A stretch of DNA of 64,000 bases from Collinsella sp. GTDB taxonomy: Bacteria; Actinomycetota; Coriobacteriia; Coriobacteriales; Coriobacteriaceae. Position 1 is the stretch's first letter; each line of letters begins with the position of its first letter. The stretch covers positions 31,712-95,711 of the forward strand of contig DXMW01000031.1 of NCBI GenBank assembly GCA_019414045.1, in the 5' to 3' direction. This document shows, in pieces, positions 42,115 through 50,400 of the stretch. Position numbers and translations under genes: made by a program. The notes under the pieces were generated by a model that made no database searches, was not told where the DNA came from, and saw only the letters and a program-made list of their open reading frames with translations.

Positions 42115-44601
42115 CTACACCAAAGGGTTATGTTTGAAATCCCAAGAGGTTTCAAACGAGTCGCAATCTAGCCTTGAAATGCCCAGACAATAATCCACCA
42201 AACCATCAACCGCCCCATGCTCAGCAGGCTCAATAGCGATGGGAAGCTTGGCGATATCACCGGGTTGGGCGTTTAGCGTGGGAACAAGGAAGGACGTTGC
42301 CGTTGCAACAACGGATGAGTTAAGCAACCCAAGCAAGTACTTCATATCGCAGACAGGAGGAAACATAGCCACGGCCGCAGAGTCAAACAAAGACCCGGAA
42401 GGCTGCATTCTAAATGCAATCTGCCCAGACGTAATTCTTGAATACGTGATGCACGATAAGAAGGCAATTGAATCCTTTATCCTGGATGCGCCAGGTGCCG
42501 CGGAAAGAGAGCGGCCATTCTTGGCATATTCAATAACGTGATCCCTGTTGCCATACCATTTCCTAAAGGAACCACCCTTATTGTGCGGATACCATTTTGC
42601 ATCTAGGCTCAAACTGGATTCGGCAGAGTTACAAGCGACGCTCATGTCCCCAAGAGAGCATTCAAACCAATAGCGCAAAAAACGATCGTTATCACTTGTC
42701 TGCAAACCGACCTGCGGCTTGGCAAACAAGCCAAGCTTTTCCTTATTCGTAAACGCATCCAGAAGGGCATCGCTGGCCCAGTAGGCTATGGGAGTGCCGG
42801 GGATCTTCTTGAAGGTGTCGGCGTCGCGACGGTAGAACCAGCCGCAGTTAGGATTATGGATGGCCTCCAGCGCCTTGGGAGCCTGAACCGCGGGACCAGT
42901 AAAATCGGCAAGACGAACGTATCCGCCCTTATAGTCATTGATATGCGAATTGTGATAGGTAAATGTGCAGATAGGCACAGTTGCCCCTGCAAAGCCAGAA
43001 TACTCGAGCTGAATGAGCGTGGTTAGAGTCTTGTCATCGATAAGCCTATTTCGAAGCTTCTCGTAGCTACCGATAAACATCCAAACGAACGGGGTCATCA
43101 TTCCAACTTCGCCGTGCTCGCCGGCAAAGTCCATAATACGCACGATGAACGAAGAGAACAGGTCGCTCTTCACGTCGGGGTAGTTCTTCTTGACCCACTT
43201 GCTCATGAAGGGGTTAAAGCTACTGCTGCCCATATACGGAGGATTCGCAACGGTGCAGGTAAAACGACGGGACAGCTTCTCGCAGATGGCGGCAGCGTTT
43301 TCGAGCTTAGTTTTGGTCGCAACGGCAAAAAGGTCGTCAGAACAGCTCGCGGCGGCAGCCTTGAGCTCGTCGATCTCGTCCTCTGAAGGATTGAGCAGCG
43401 AACCGATCTCGCCCAAATGACTCAGCTCCTCGGCGAGCTTCTTGTTACCCGGCAGCTCGCCCTCCCCTAGCGGGATGCTCGAGAGCACGGTAACGTCGGC
43501 GCGAACGCCACGCCTAAAGAAGCGACGGTCGTGCTCGCGGGCGCACATGGCAAGCGCCAGCTCCGCGATCTGTGCCGCGCGGGAATCGATTTCCATACCT
43601 GCAAGGTTTTTAGTAAGAATGAGCTCGGGAATCTCGCGCTCACGATAGCCGCGCTCCTCGTACATATGGAAGAGCAGCTCAAACGCATAGACCAAGATAT
43701 GGCCCGAGCCGCATGCGGGGTCGCAGAGGGTTATCTCCTCGGGACTCGAAATGCGGATGAAGTCCTCGTGCTCAGCATCGGGCTCGATGTAATACTCCAT
43801 GCGCTCGCGTAGCGAACTCCCCGGATTGTTGAGCATCCACAGACGGCCGAGCGAGTTCTCGACCATATAGCGCACGATCCACTCGGGGGTGAAGAGCTGC
43901 GTGGCGGGCGCGATGTCCGCCGCCGCTGCCTTGCGCTTGGACTTGAAGAACTCGTCTTTAACGTCGGCATTGTAGTACTGATACATCCAGCCCAGAACGG
44001 TCACGCCCTCGCGCCAGTCCTCGTCAGCGAGGACAGCATTGAGTTTGCCCACCACACTGTCAGCCATCATGAGGCCCTGGGGCAACAGCAGCTCCATGGC
44101 TCCGCCCACGCGTTCAAAGACGCCCGCCAGGCAATCGGCAAGCTCCTCGCACTGAGCAACAAACAGGTAGCGCCACAACGGTTCATCCAAGCCCGCCATC
44201 TTGAGCTCGGCTATGCGATCGGTATCGGCCGTCGTTATTTCCACGTCCAGTGCGTTCTCCACGGCCTCGCTGCCATGGCTGCCGTCCGCACGACTCAGCA
44301 TGCGCATACGGCTGGGAAGCCATCCGCGTGCATCCATGAAGCGAATGGCCACGATGCGGTTGAACCAGGTGTAGGCCGCACGGTCGCGCAGCGCCTCGTG
44401 ACCCACCTCCGCCTGCATGCGCAGCAGTTCGTCGCGTTGCTCAATCTCAGCCGGACTTAGGGGCAGGCCGTTGACGGTCTCGGACCCAACGGGCGCGGGT
44501 GCAGGTTCGGTGATGCCGTAGCGCACCATCTGCGCCTCCACGCCTTTGATGAGCTCCGTACGGGCCCAGGTGCAGAAGCTCTTAAGAGCAGAATCGTTCA
44601 T
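42115..44601 (-). CDS. pglX: BREX-1 adenine-specific DNA methyltransferase PglX, N-terminal part
   Basis: An 828-residue N6-adenine methyltransferase. Early family segments are RAAYTWFNRIVAIRFMD and ATQLFTPEWIVRYMVENSLGR. The SAM motif DPACGSGHIL lies at about residues 293-302 and the catalytic NPPY in TVANPPYMGS at about 450-453. The target-recognition half ends at DSFETSWDFKHNPLV. In ordinary PglX (about 1,150-1,250 residues) the chain continues directly after this point; here a stop codon follows and the rest is at 40359-41327. The second half (from about 43200 downwards) has clearly lower G+C than the first, which suggests exchange of the specificity region. It marks host DNA so that BREX does not attack it. 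Confidence 0.93.
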   Translation of the reverse strand: MNDSALKSFCTWARTELIKGVEAQMVRYGITEPAPAPVGSETVNGLPLSPAEIEQRDELLRMQAEVGHEALRDRAAYTWFNRIVAIRFMDARGWLPSRMRMLSRADGSHGSEAVENALDVEITTADTDRIAELKMAGLDEPLWRYLFVAQCEELADCLAGVFERVGGAMELLLPQGLMMADSVVGKLNAVLADEDWREGVTVLGWMYQYYNADVKDEFFKSKRKAAAADIAPATQLFTPEWIVRYMVENSLGRLWMLNNPGSSLRERMEYYIEPDAEHEDFIRISSPEEITLCDPACGSGHILVYAFELLFHMYEERGYREREIPELILTKNLAGMEIDSRAAQIAELALAMCAREHDRRFFRRGVRADVTVLSSIPLGEGELPGNKKLAEELSHLGEIGSLLNPSEDEIDELKAAAASCSDDLFAVATKTKLENAAAICEKLSRRFTCTVANPPYMGSSSFNPFMSKWVKKNYPDVKSDLFSSFIVRIMDFAGEHGEVGMMTPFVWMFIGSYEKLRNRLIDDKTLTTLIQLEYSGFAGATVPICTFTYHNSHINDYKGGYVRLADFTGPAVQAPKALEAIHNPNCGWFYRRDADTFKKIPGTPIAYWASDALLDAFTNKEKLGLFAKPQVGLQTSDNDRFLRYWFECSLGDMSVACNSAESSLSLDAKWYPHNKGGSFRKWYGNRDHVIEYAKNGRSLSAAPGASRIKDSIAFLSCITYSRITSGQIAFRMQPSGSLFDSAAVAMFPPVCDMKYLLGLLNSSVVATATSFLVPTLNAQPGDIAKLPIAIEPAEHGAVDGLVDYCLGISRLDCDSFETSWDFKHNPLV

Positions 44602-44667
44602 GGTTGATGAGCCTTTCTAAACGCCATAAGCCACCGGTGCGCGCTTTGGCACCGGCGGCTCCGCGGG

Positions 44668-47600
44668 TTAGTTGATACGGATCTCGTCGTTTGCAGCGAG
44701 CGCATGCATAAGACGGGAGCGCAGGTCATCCACGTAGCGCTCCACGTCCTCTGCGGACAAGAGACGACTCGGCTTGGCCAGATCGGCGCGGCGCACGGTC
44801 TTGATCTTGCGCTGGGGCTTGGGCACAGGCACTGGCGCCGACGACGCAGCGCCCTTGTTGGAGATCTTTTTGACCACTTCACCCGTACTCGTGACTTCGG
44901 TGGTACGGCGCTCGTTGTCCATGCGCTCACGCGCAGCGTCCGTGGCGTCGTATATCTTGTTGGTTGCCGCAACGATCCAGTTTTCCCAGTTTGCCGCTAG
45001 GGCATTAAGCTCGTTGAGGCTCTGAACGCCATGGGCGCGGTTCTTGAACGACTCATACCTAGTGTTGGCGTCCGCGATGGCATCCTTGGCCTGATTGACA
45101 AAACCTTCTTGACTCTCGGCCTGCTTCCGCAGATCCTGCAGGTCATTCTCGATACGACACAAGAACTCGTTGCGGCGAATGCCCAGGAGCTTTTTAATGT
45201 CTTCCTCGACGGGTGCCATCAACGGCTGCAAGTCTTTGATGCGTCCGTAGGGCTTTGGGTCTTTGAGGATCTCGCGCACCTTTGCCACGTTCTCCACCGC
45301 GTTGGGAATGTCATCGGAGACATACTCAATACCCTCGGTGCGACTCAAGAAATCCTTGGCGTGGTCAAACGCTATTCGTTGGTTGGACTCGAAGAACTCA
45401 ACCACCCTGTCAAAGTCTTCCTTGGCATCGAGCAGGCGGTCCTCGTGCTTGGTGAAGGTGGTCAAGAATGCCTCGGACTCGCTCTGGTCCTTAAGGATGT
45501 CGGCGACCTCCGAGCGCATCTTCTCGCACTCGTCCTCACCGGGATACGGGTAGGCTGGTTTGATGCCCGTGTAGTAGTCGCGTGCCATGGCGAGGCACGC
45601 CTCGCGCAAGTCCTCAAGGCGCGCTTTAAGCTCGGCCACGAGCTTATCCTCGTTGGAGGGCACGGTGCCAAGCTCAAACAGGTCACGCATAAGCTCGCCC
45701 GTATCGCACAGCAAACGGTCACTCATGCGCATACGCAAGCGCACCTGGGCTTTATCGGCATCCTTGCGCAGGAGTGCCACCATGCGGCTATCGTTGGCTT
45801 GAACCGTTTGACCGCCAAACAGCACCTGCGCGCGCTGCTCCACCACAAGCTGCGCCACCACATTTGCGATATCGACCTCGCGCCAGCCAAAGGGCCTTTG
45901 CTGGTATTGGCGCTGGATATCGCCCATAGCGGTATCCAGGTGGCGCTGGTGCTGAACTTTGAGGTAGTCCTCGACCTCCTTGAGCGCACGCGTGTTGCCC
46001 GCGTCCATGCCAGCGAGCCCCGCTTGAACGTTGCCCGCCAGAGTGGAGCGGATATCGGAATCGCTCGTGACCGGCGCGCCGATATAGTCGGCCTTTTCAA
46101 AGACCACATCGCACAGCTGCGCCAGCACTTGCTCAAAGACCTGAGCGGGTTTGACCGCGCGGACCTCAATTATGCGGCCGTTGACCGCGCAACGTGCATG
46201 GAGTACAGCCTCGCTCAAAAGGACATCGGCCTCTTTCTCGTTATAGGCTGCCTCGCGCATCTTGGACTCGACGATCTGGCGCGTACTCGGCTGAAGCTCC
46301 TGGAGATTTCGCGTCTTGGCGTACTTGCGGATCTTGGCGGCGTTGACGAGCGTCTCCCAATAATCCGCCTCGTCGCTCAAAGCCACGATGGCTTTGCCCG
46401 AAGAAGCCAAGGCCAGCTCGGTATCGTCCGCACGGCCCAGATCGCTCGCCATAGTCGCCACGCAAAGCTCCATGCCGCCCATACTGGCACCGTGGATTGA
46501 GCCGTCCACATAGCGGTCAAACGGAAAGTCGTTGGCCCCGCGGTTGAGTTTACGCGCGGTGTAGATGCTGTCGAACAGGCGCTTTTTGATAGACTCGATC
46601 ACCTGCGCGTTATCGACCGGAGTGCGTGCGATCTCCTGCGCTATCTCCTGCTCCTCGTCGGTGAGGAAGCTATAGGCATCGCCCTGGCGTGCCACGTAGT
46701 TCTCGCCCTCCAGGCGGGCAAGGGACTCCTTGACGCGGTCCTTGAGGGCGCGCATGTCCACGTCGAGGCCGTCGATCATGAAGATGGAGATGTTCTCGAC
46801 CGTGGCCTTAACGTAGCCGATGTAACGAATCAGGTACAGGAGCTTGAGCACCTGAACGTCGTAGGGTTCAAAGCCCTTTGCGTCCTCGGCCGCACGGACC
46901 GCGCGGTCGACCACCTGGTTGATGCCGTGCTCAAGGTCTTTGGAGATAGTGTCGAAGAAGCACCAGAACGGCACGAGTGCACCGGTCTGGTCATACTGGA
47001 TGGCCTGAGCGCTCTCCTGGAACGCGCTCAGCATGGAGCGCTCGCCCGTTGACATGTGCTTGGCCTTGACACCGTGCTTGCGCACCTCGGTCATCACGTC
47101 GGGCAGGAGCTTAAACTGGTAGCCCACAAACGGGTAGCTGGCCACAAAATCCTTGGAGTTGGCGTAGCCGGCAAGGTCGGAGCGCGAGCCACCCTCAAAG
47201 GTAAAGTTGTTTTTAAGCACGGCGGCGTCTTGCTCGTAGACCTGTGCAAGCATATCGGCCGCCGGCGCGGTCTTCTCGAGCACACGGCGCTGGATGACCT
47301 CGTCCACGCTGGAGCTGGAGAGCGAAAGGCGGGTATTGAAGCGGCCCTGGATCTTTGAAAAGTCGTTGCCCACGGGCAGGCTCAGGTTGTCGATGGCCTC
47401 CTGGCTCGTAACCATCACCCACACGCGGCCACCGCAGGCGGCACCCAGCTCCTCGACGATGGTCTGAAGGCTCAGCATAAGGCTTGGGTCCTTGTCGTTT
47501 GTAATAAACTGACCCACCTCGTCGACCATAAAGAGCAAACGGAAGTTGCCGCCGTGGGCCGCTGCCTGAGCGTCTACGTAGTCCTTGACCTTTTTGGCAA

Positions 47601-48330
47601 AGACATCGGGGGCCAAAACCTCGTCCTCAGAACCCTCGAGCCAGTTCCATGCGGCCTTTTCGCTCATGCCGAGCACGCTCTGCAGCACCTCGACCACGTC
47701 GTCCTCAAAGTAGCTGTAGGTGTCGCGGGTCTGGAGCCAGGACTCGCCGTTCACGCGCTCAAAGGCCTCGCGGAACTCCTGGGTCTTGCCCAGGGAATCG
47801 ATGTAGTCCTCGAGCTTTGCAAGCTTGAGGTCCTCGCCGTAGAAGCCGCGCGCCTCGTAGAACATGCGCTCAAAGCCGCGAAGCAGCGCCGTGGGAGCCG
47901 TATCGCCCTGCTTCCACTGGCCCGCCTTGCTATCGATGTTAAAGAGGATGGCCTGCGTGGGCACCGAGCAGGCGCGCTCCATGGCAGCCGCGACCATGGG
48001 GTCGACGATCTTGCCGTCAAAGTAGCGGATGGCGCTCTTACCGCCGATCTGGCGATTCTCGAGCAGGTAGCTCAGCATCTTGAGGAAGTGCGATTTACCG
48101 GAACCGAAGAAACCACTGATCCACACGCCGATCTTGTCGGTGCGCGCATCGATGGCATCGCCGTAGGCCTTGAAGAACGTGGCAAAGTGCCTCTGCAACT
48201 CGCGCGTCACCACGTACTCGTCAAGCTCTTGGCGGATGGACCCATCTTTTGAATCCTGGACCTTGACCACGCCGTTGATGGAGCGGTTGATGTCTTTAGC
48301 AAAGAGGTCGCGAATGATCGTGTTGTCCAT
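44668..48330 (-). CDS. brxC: BREX ATPase BrxC (PglY-like)
   Basis: A 1,220-residue P-loop ATPase, the largest core BREX protein. Walker A is GFFGSGKSH at residues 73-81 and the Walker B/acidic segment is LLFMVDEVGQF at about 264-274. SGFFGSGKSHFLKMLSYLLEN and RFNTRLSLSSSSVDEVIQRR match BrxC. Long charged helices fill the rest, and the extreme C-terminus resembles an RNA/DNA-binding linker (PKPQRKIKTVRRADL). AAAGGAG precedes the ATG. It follows brxB with 78 bases between and precedes pglX by 66. Confidence 0.94.
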   Translation of the reverse strand: MDNTIIRDLFAKDINRSINGVVKVQDSKDGSIRQELDEYVVTRELQRHFATFFKAYGDAIDARTDKIGVWISGFFGSGKSHFLKMLSYLLENRQIGGKSAIRYFDGKIVDPMVAAAMERACSVPTQAILFNIDSKAGQWKQGDTAPTALLRGFERMFYEARGFYGEDLKLAKLEDYIDSLGKTQEFREAFERVNGESWLQTRDTYSYFEDDVVEVLQSVLGMSEKAAWNWLEGSEDEVLAPDVFAKKVKDYVDAQAAAHGGNFRLLFMVDEVGQFITNDKDPSLMLSLQTIVEELGAACGGRVWVMVTSQEAIDNLSLPVGNDFSKIQGRFNTRLSLSSSSVDEVIQRRVLEKTAPAADMLAQVYEQDAAVLKNNFTFEGGSRSDLAGYANSKDFVASYPFVGYQFKLLPDVMTEVRKHGVKAKHMSTGERSMLSAFQESAQAIQYDQTGALVPFWCFFDTISKDLEHGINQVVDRAVRAAEDAKGFEPYDVQVLKLLYLIRYIGYVKATVENISIFMIDGLDVDMRALKDRVKESLARLEGENYVARQGDAYSFLTDEEQEIAQEIARTPVDNAQVIESIKKRLFDSIYTARKLNRGANDFPFDRYVDGSIHGASMGGMELCVATMASDLGRADDTELALASSGKAIVALSDEADYWETLVNAAKIRKYAKTRNLQELQPSTRQIVESKMREAAYNEKEADVLLSEAVLHARCAVNGRIIEVRAVKPAQVFEQVLAQLCDVVFEKADYIGAPVTSDSDIRSTLAGNVQAGLAGMDAGNTRALKEVEDYLKVQHQRHLDTAMGDIQRQYQQRPFGWREVDIANVVAQLVVEQRAQVLFGGQTVQANDSRMVALLRKDADKAQVRLRMRMSDRLLCDTGELMRDLFELGTVPSNEDKLVAELKARLEDLREACLAMARDYYTGIKPAYPYPGEDECEKMRSEVADILKDQSESEAFLTTFTKHEDRLLDAKEDFDRVVEFFESNQRIAFDHAKDFLSRTEGIEYVSDDIPNAVENVAKVREILKDPKPYGRIKDLQPLMAPVEEDIKKLLGIRRNEFLCRIENDLQDLRKQAESQEGFVNQAKDAIADANTRYESFKNRAHGVQSLNELNALAANWENWIVAATNKIYDATDAARERMDNERRTTEVTSTGEVVKKISNKGAASSAPVPVPKPQRKIKTVRRADLAKPSRLLSAEDVERYVDDLRSRLMHALAANDEIRIN

Positions 48331-48408
48331 GGGTGCTCCTTTGGGTTTGGGAACGTTATGGCAAAGGGTTGTTACCGGCGGCAGGGACTTGCCTGCGGGG
48401 AGCCGTGC

Positions 48409-49101
48409 TTACGAGATATCGATGGCGCGGTAGTAGTTGTCGGCCGGCAGACGGTTAAAGAGCTGGAAAGAAGAGCCGTTGAAACTGCCCGGATAGGCGG
48501 CGACCACAGGCACCTCATCAAAATCCGCAAGCATGCAGTGGAGAAGCGTGTGCATGCGAAAGAACGGGAAGACCTCACCTGCACCGGTGAGGAGAATGAC
48601 GTCTCCGGGCGCGAACGGCTCGGTCTGCTCAAGGATGTACGCGGCAACTTTCTCGGGCGAGGCGAACTTGGCCACGTCCTCGAGCACGCGCTGGGTACCG
48701 CGGCGCTCCTCTTGGCGTGGGATGGCCTTAAGGACACGGCGCTTTTCGAGAATTGCCAGCACGGCGTCGTAAAGGTTCACGACCTTGAGCGTGCACGGAA
48801 GCTTGTCGGCCTCGGCATCGCATGAAAGGGTGTCAAATAATGCACGCGCCTCAAACTCCAGCGCAGGGTCATAGCAAAAGGTGTGGAAGCCGATCTCATT
48901 GCCTATGCCCTTGTTGGCCAAAAAGTCCTCGCTGCACAGGCACTCGCGCAGAAGCTGCGCGCGGCGCTCAAATTCCTGACGGGCGTGCTCGGAGCGGACA
49001 TGCGCCGCCACGACGCTCTTACGGGAATGGATGCCGATATTGGTGGTGAAATCGGTCGCCGGGGTGATAACAGGGTCGACGGCGCTTTTGACGGGAGCCA
49101 C
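48409..49101 (-). CDS. brxB: BREX protein BrxB (DUF1788)
   Basis: A 230-residue core BREX protein of the DUF1788 family. The N-terminus is followed by LRECLCSEDFLANKGIGNEIGFHTFCYDP. The C-terminus has VILLTGAGEVFPFFRMHTLLHCMLADFDEVPVVAAYPGSF, the family's most recognisable part. BrxB interacts with PglZ and BrxC in known systems. The start is a GTG one base after the brxA stop, so its translation depends on brxA being translated. It therefore shares any on/off switch at the brxA start. Confidence 0.92.
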   Translation of the reverse strand: MAPVKSAVDPVITPATDFTTNIGIHSRKSVVAAHVRSEHARQEFERRAQLLRECLCSEDFLANKGIGNEIGFHTFCYDPALEFEARALFDTLSCDAEADKLPCTLKVVNLYDAVLAILEKRRVLKAIPRQEERRGTQRVLEDVAKFASPEKVAAYILEQTEPFAPGDVILLTGAGEVFPFFRMHTLLHCMLADFDEVPVVAAYPGSFNGSSFQLFNRLPADNYYRAIDIS

Positions 49102-49102
49102 G

Positions 49103-49753
49103 CTACATCACCGCCCTGCCGGTAAGGGCCGCGATAAGCGACTGCTCGCCCAACTGAACCAAGGCTCGCTCGACATCGGAATCGAGGAAGAGTGGTGACA
49201 GGCGCTCGGACTCCGGGCCCTGGCCCTCGCCGATAAGGCCGGCATGGCGGAGCGTCTGGCGGAGCGAGCCCTTAATACGCATGACCGTGGCCTCAGTCCA
49301 GCGGGCCGCGTCCGGATACTCCGTGGTAAAGCGCGTCATAAAGGCGTTGAGGTCAACCGCCGTAAAGGCATAATCAAAGTGTTGAAGGCGCTCCCCCGCC
49401 TCGACGAGCACGAGCTCGCGCACGATGTCGTAGCGACAGATCATGCTGTAGAAGATGGCCTGGTCCGCCTGCGTGGGAGTGCCGGATGCCATGAGCCTGG
49501 TTAGGGATGACGCAGCCTCGACGGCGGTTTTGGGGTCGATGCCGCGCGCGGCGCATACGGCGTCCGTGGGCACCATGGCGTCAAGGCGGCGAAGGCACAC
49601 GGTTGCGCGGTTGGCGACCATGCGCTCCGTGGGATATTGAAAGAGGTTCTCGCTCTTTACGCGTACAATGACCTGCTCGTCGCTTGCGCCCTGCATACGA
49701 AGGGCAGCGACGATGCGCATCTCATGCGGGAGGAATTGCTCGCGGGTGAGCAC
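49103..49753 (-). CDS. brxA: BREX protein BrxA (DUF1819)
   Basis: A 216-residue core BREX protein of the DUF1819 family, a small DNA-binding winged-helix protein. LTREQFLPHEMRIVAALRMQG and VKSENLFQYPTERMVANRATVCLRRLDAM are typical, as is QAIFYSMICRYDIVRELVLVEAG. The annotated start is a GTG whose first G is the last of a ten-G run (49753-49762), with no spaced ribosome site. An upstream GTG at 49787 has TGGAG eight bases before it but is out of frame by one base. With nine G it would add 11 residues and start the operon well. Confidence 0.88.
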   Translation of the reverse strand: MLTREQFLPHEMRIVAALRMQGASDEQVIVRVKSENLFQYPTERMVANRATVCLRRLDAMVPTDAVCAARGIDPKTAVEAASSLTRLMASGTPTQADQAIFYSMICRYDIVRELVLVEAGERLQHFDYAFTAVDLNAFMTRFTTEYPDAARWTEATVMRIKGSLRQTLRHAGLIGEGQGPESERLSPLFLDSDVERALVQLGEQSLIAALTGRAVM

Positions 49754-49762
49754 CCCCCCCCC
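49753..49762 (-). promoter_or_regulatory. Ten-G homopolymer at the brxA translation start
   Basis: Ten consecutive G on the minus strand end in the brxA GTG. The tract lies between a good ribosome site (49796-49800) with GTG 49787 and the brxA frame. Tracts of this length mutate by slippage in bacteria. Confidence 0.85.
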
Positions 49763-50094
49763 GAACGCTTTTTGTGGTTACATCCACAGTACACGCTCCA
49801 AGGGTGTCAAAGGCTGTCACAAATGCGCCGCAACCCGGCAGGCAGGCGCGGCGCACATGACAATAATCATACCTGTTGGTAAAAAAGTTACCACGCCCAG
49901 AGTGTCAAATGTTGAGCAACAAAATTTAATCCGGTTAACGGTCATTTTCGCAGCTTAGAAACTTTAACGAGGTCGCCCCAAATCACATTTACCAGACAAC
50001 CGCGCTCACAAATGCAGACCCGCACACGCCCAACGCCACCCTCCGCTAAACTCAACATAGAGTTATTCATATGATTCTATGCAAGGAGCTTCAT
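49754..50094. other. Divergent region upstream of the BREX operon
   Basis: No gene is visible. Two direct copies of TTTGACAC(C/T)CT(T/G)GG face brxA at 49811-49798 and 49909-49896, 98 bases apart. Each contains a perfect TTGACA and could be a -35 element or an operator. No convincing -10 follows at standard spacing. The part nearest 50040 is GC-rich without features. Confidence 0.5.
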
Positions 50095-50268
50095 ATGTCT
50101 GTCGTAAAGCCTATTTCTGATCAGACGCGCGCGCTAACTACCATTCAGGAACGCGAAGATCACATTCAACGTACCATCGCTCATGGTTACGATGACCTCA
50201 CCAACGGCCGCGTGCGCCCTTGGAAACAGGCAAAGGCAGAGGCAGATCGGATGCGAGCCTCCAGATAA
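50095..50268 (+). CDS. Small antitoxin-like protein
   Basis: The 57-residue product (MSVVKPISDQTRALTT at the start, WKQAKAEADRMRASR at the end) resembles the C-terminal toxin-binding halves of RelB/Phd-type antitoxins: an N-terminal basic strand, then QEREDHIQRTIAHGYDDL, then a charged helix. AAGGAGC lies six bases before the ATG. No toxin gene follows; serC starts 132 bases later. It is divergent to brxA. It may be an orphan antitoxin or a small regulator; the assignment is tentative. Confidence 0.6.
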   Translation: MSVVKPISDQTRALTTIQEREDHIQRTIAHGYDDLTNGRVRPWKQAKAEADRMRASR

Positions 50269-50400
50269 ACCCTCCCCCCATGTAACAACCCTGTAAATCA
50301 TAGCGGCACACTCGGGTTTTACCGTGATGCGGTCGCGTCTGGCGCTCCACTGTGCTAAAGTATCCCGAACGTTCAAACGACTACGAGGGGGACCTAGAAG

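Noticed and set aside
45031..46500. Open frame of 489 codons on the plus strand opposite brxC
   Set aside because: It has no start signals or domain, and it lies fully inside brxC.
33846..49753. Type 2 BREX / Pgl system of Streptomyces type
   Set aside because: brxA, brxB and brxL are present and pglW and brxD are absent, which fits type 1.
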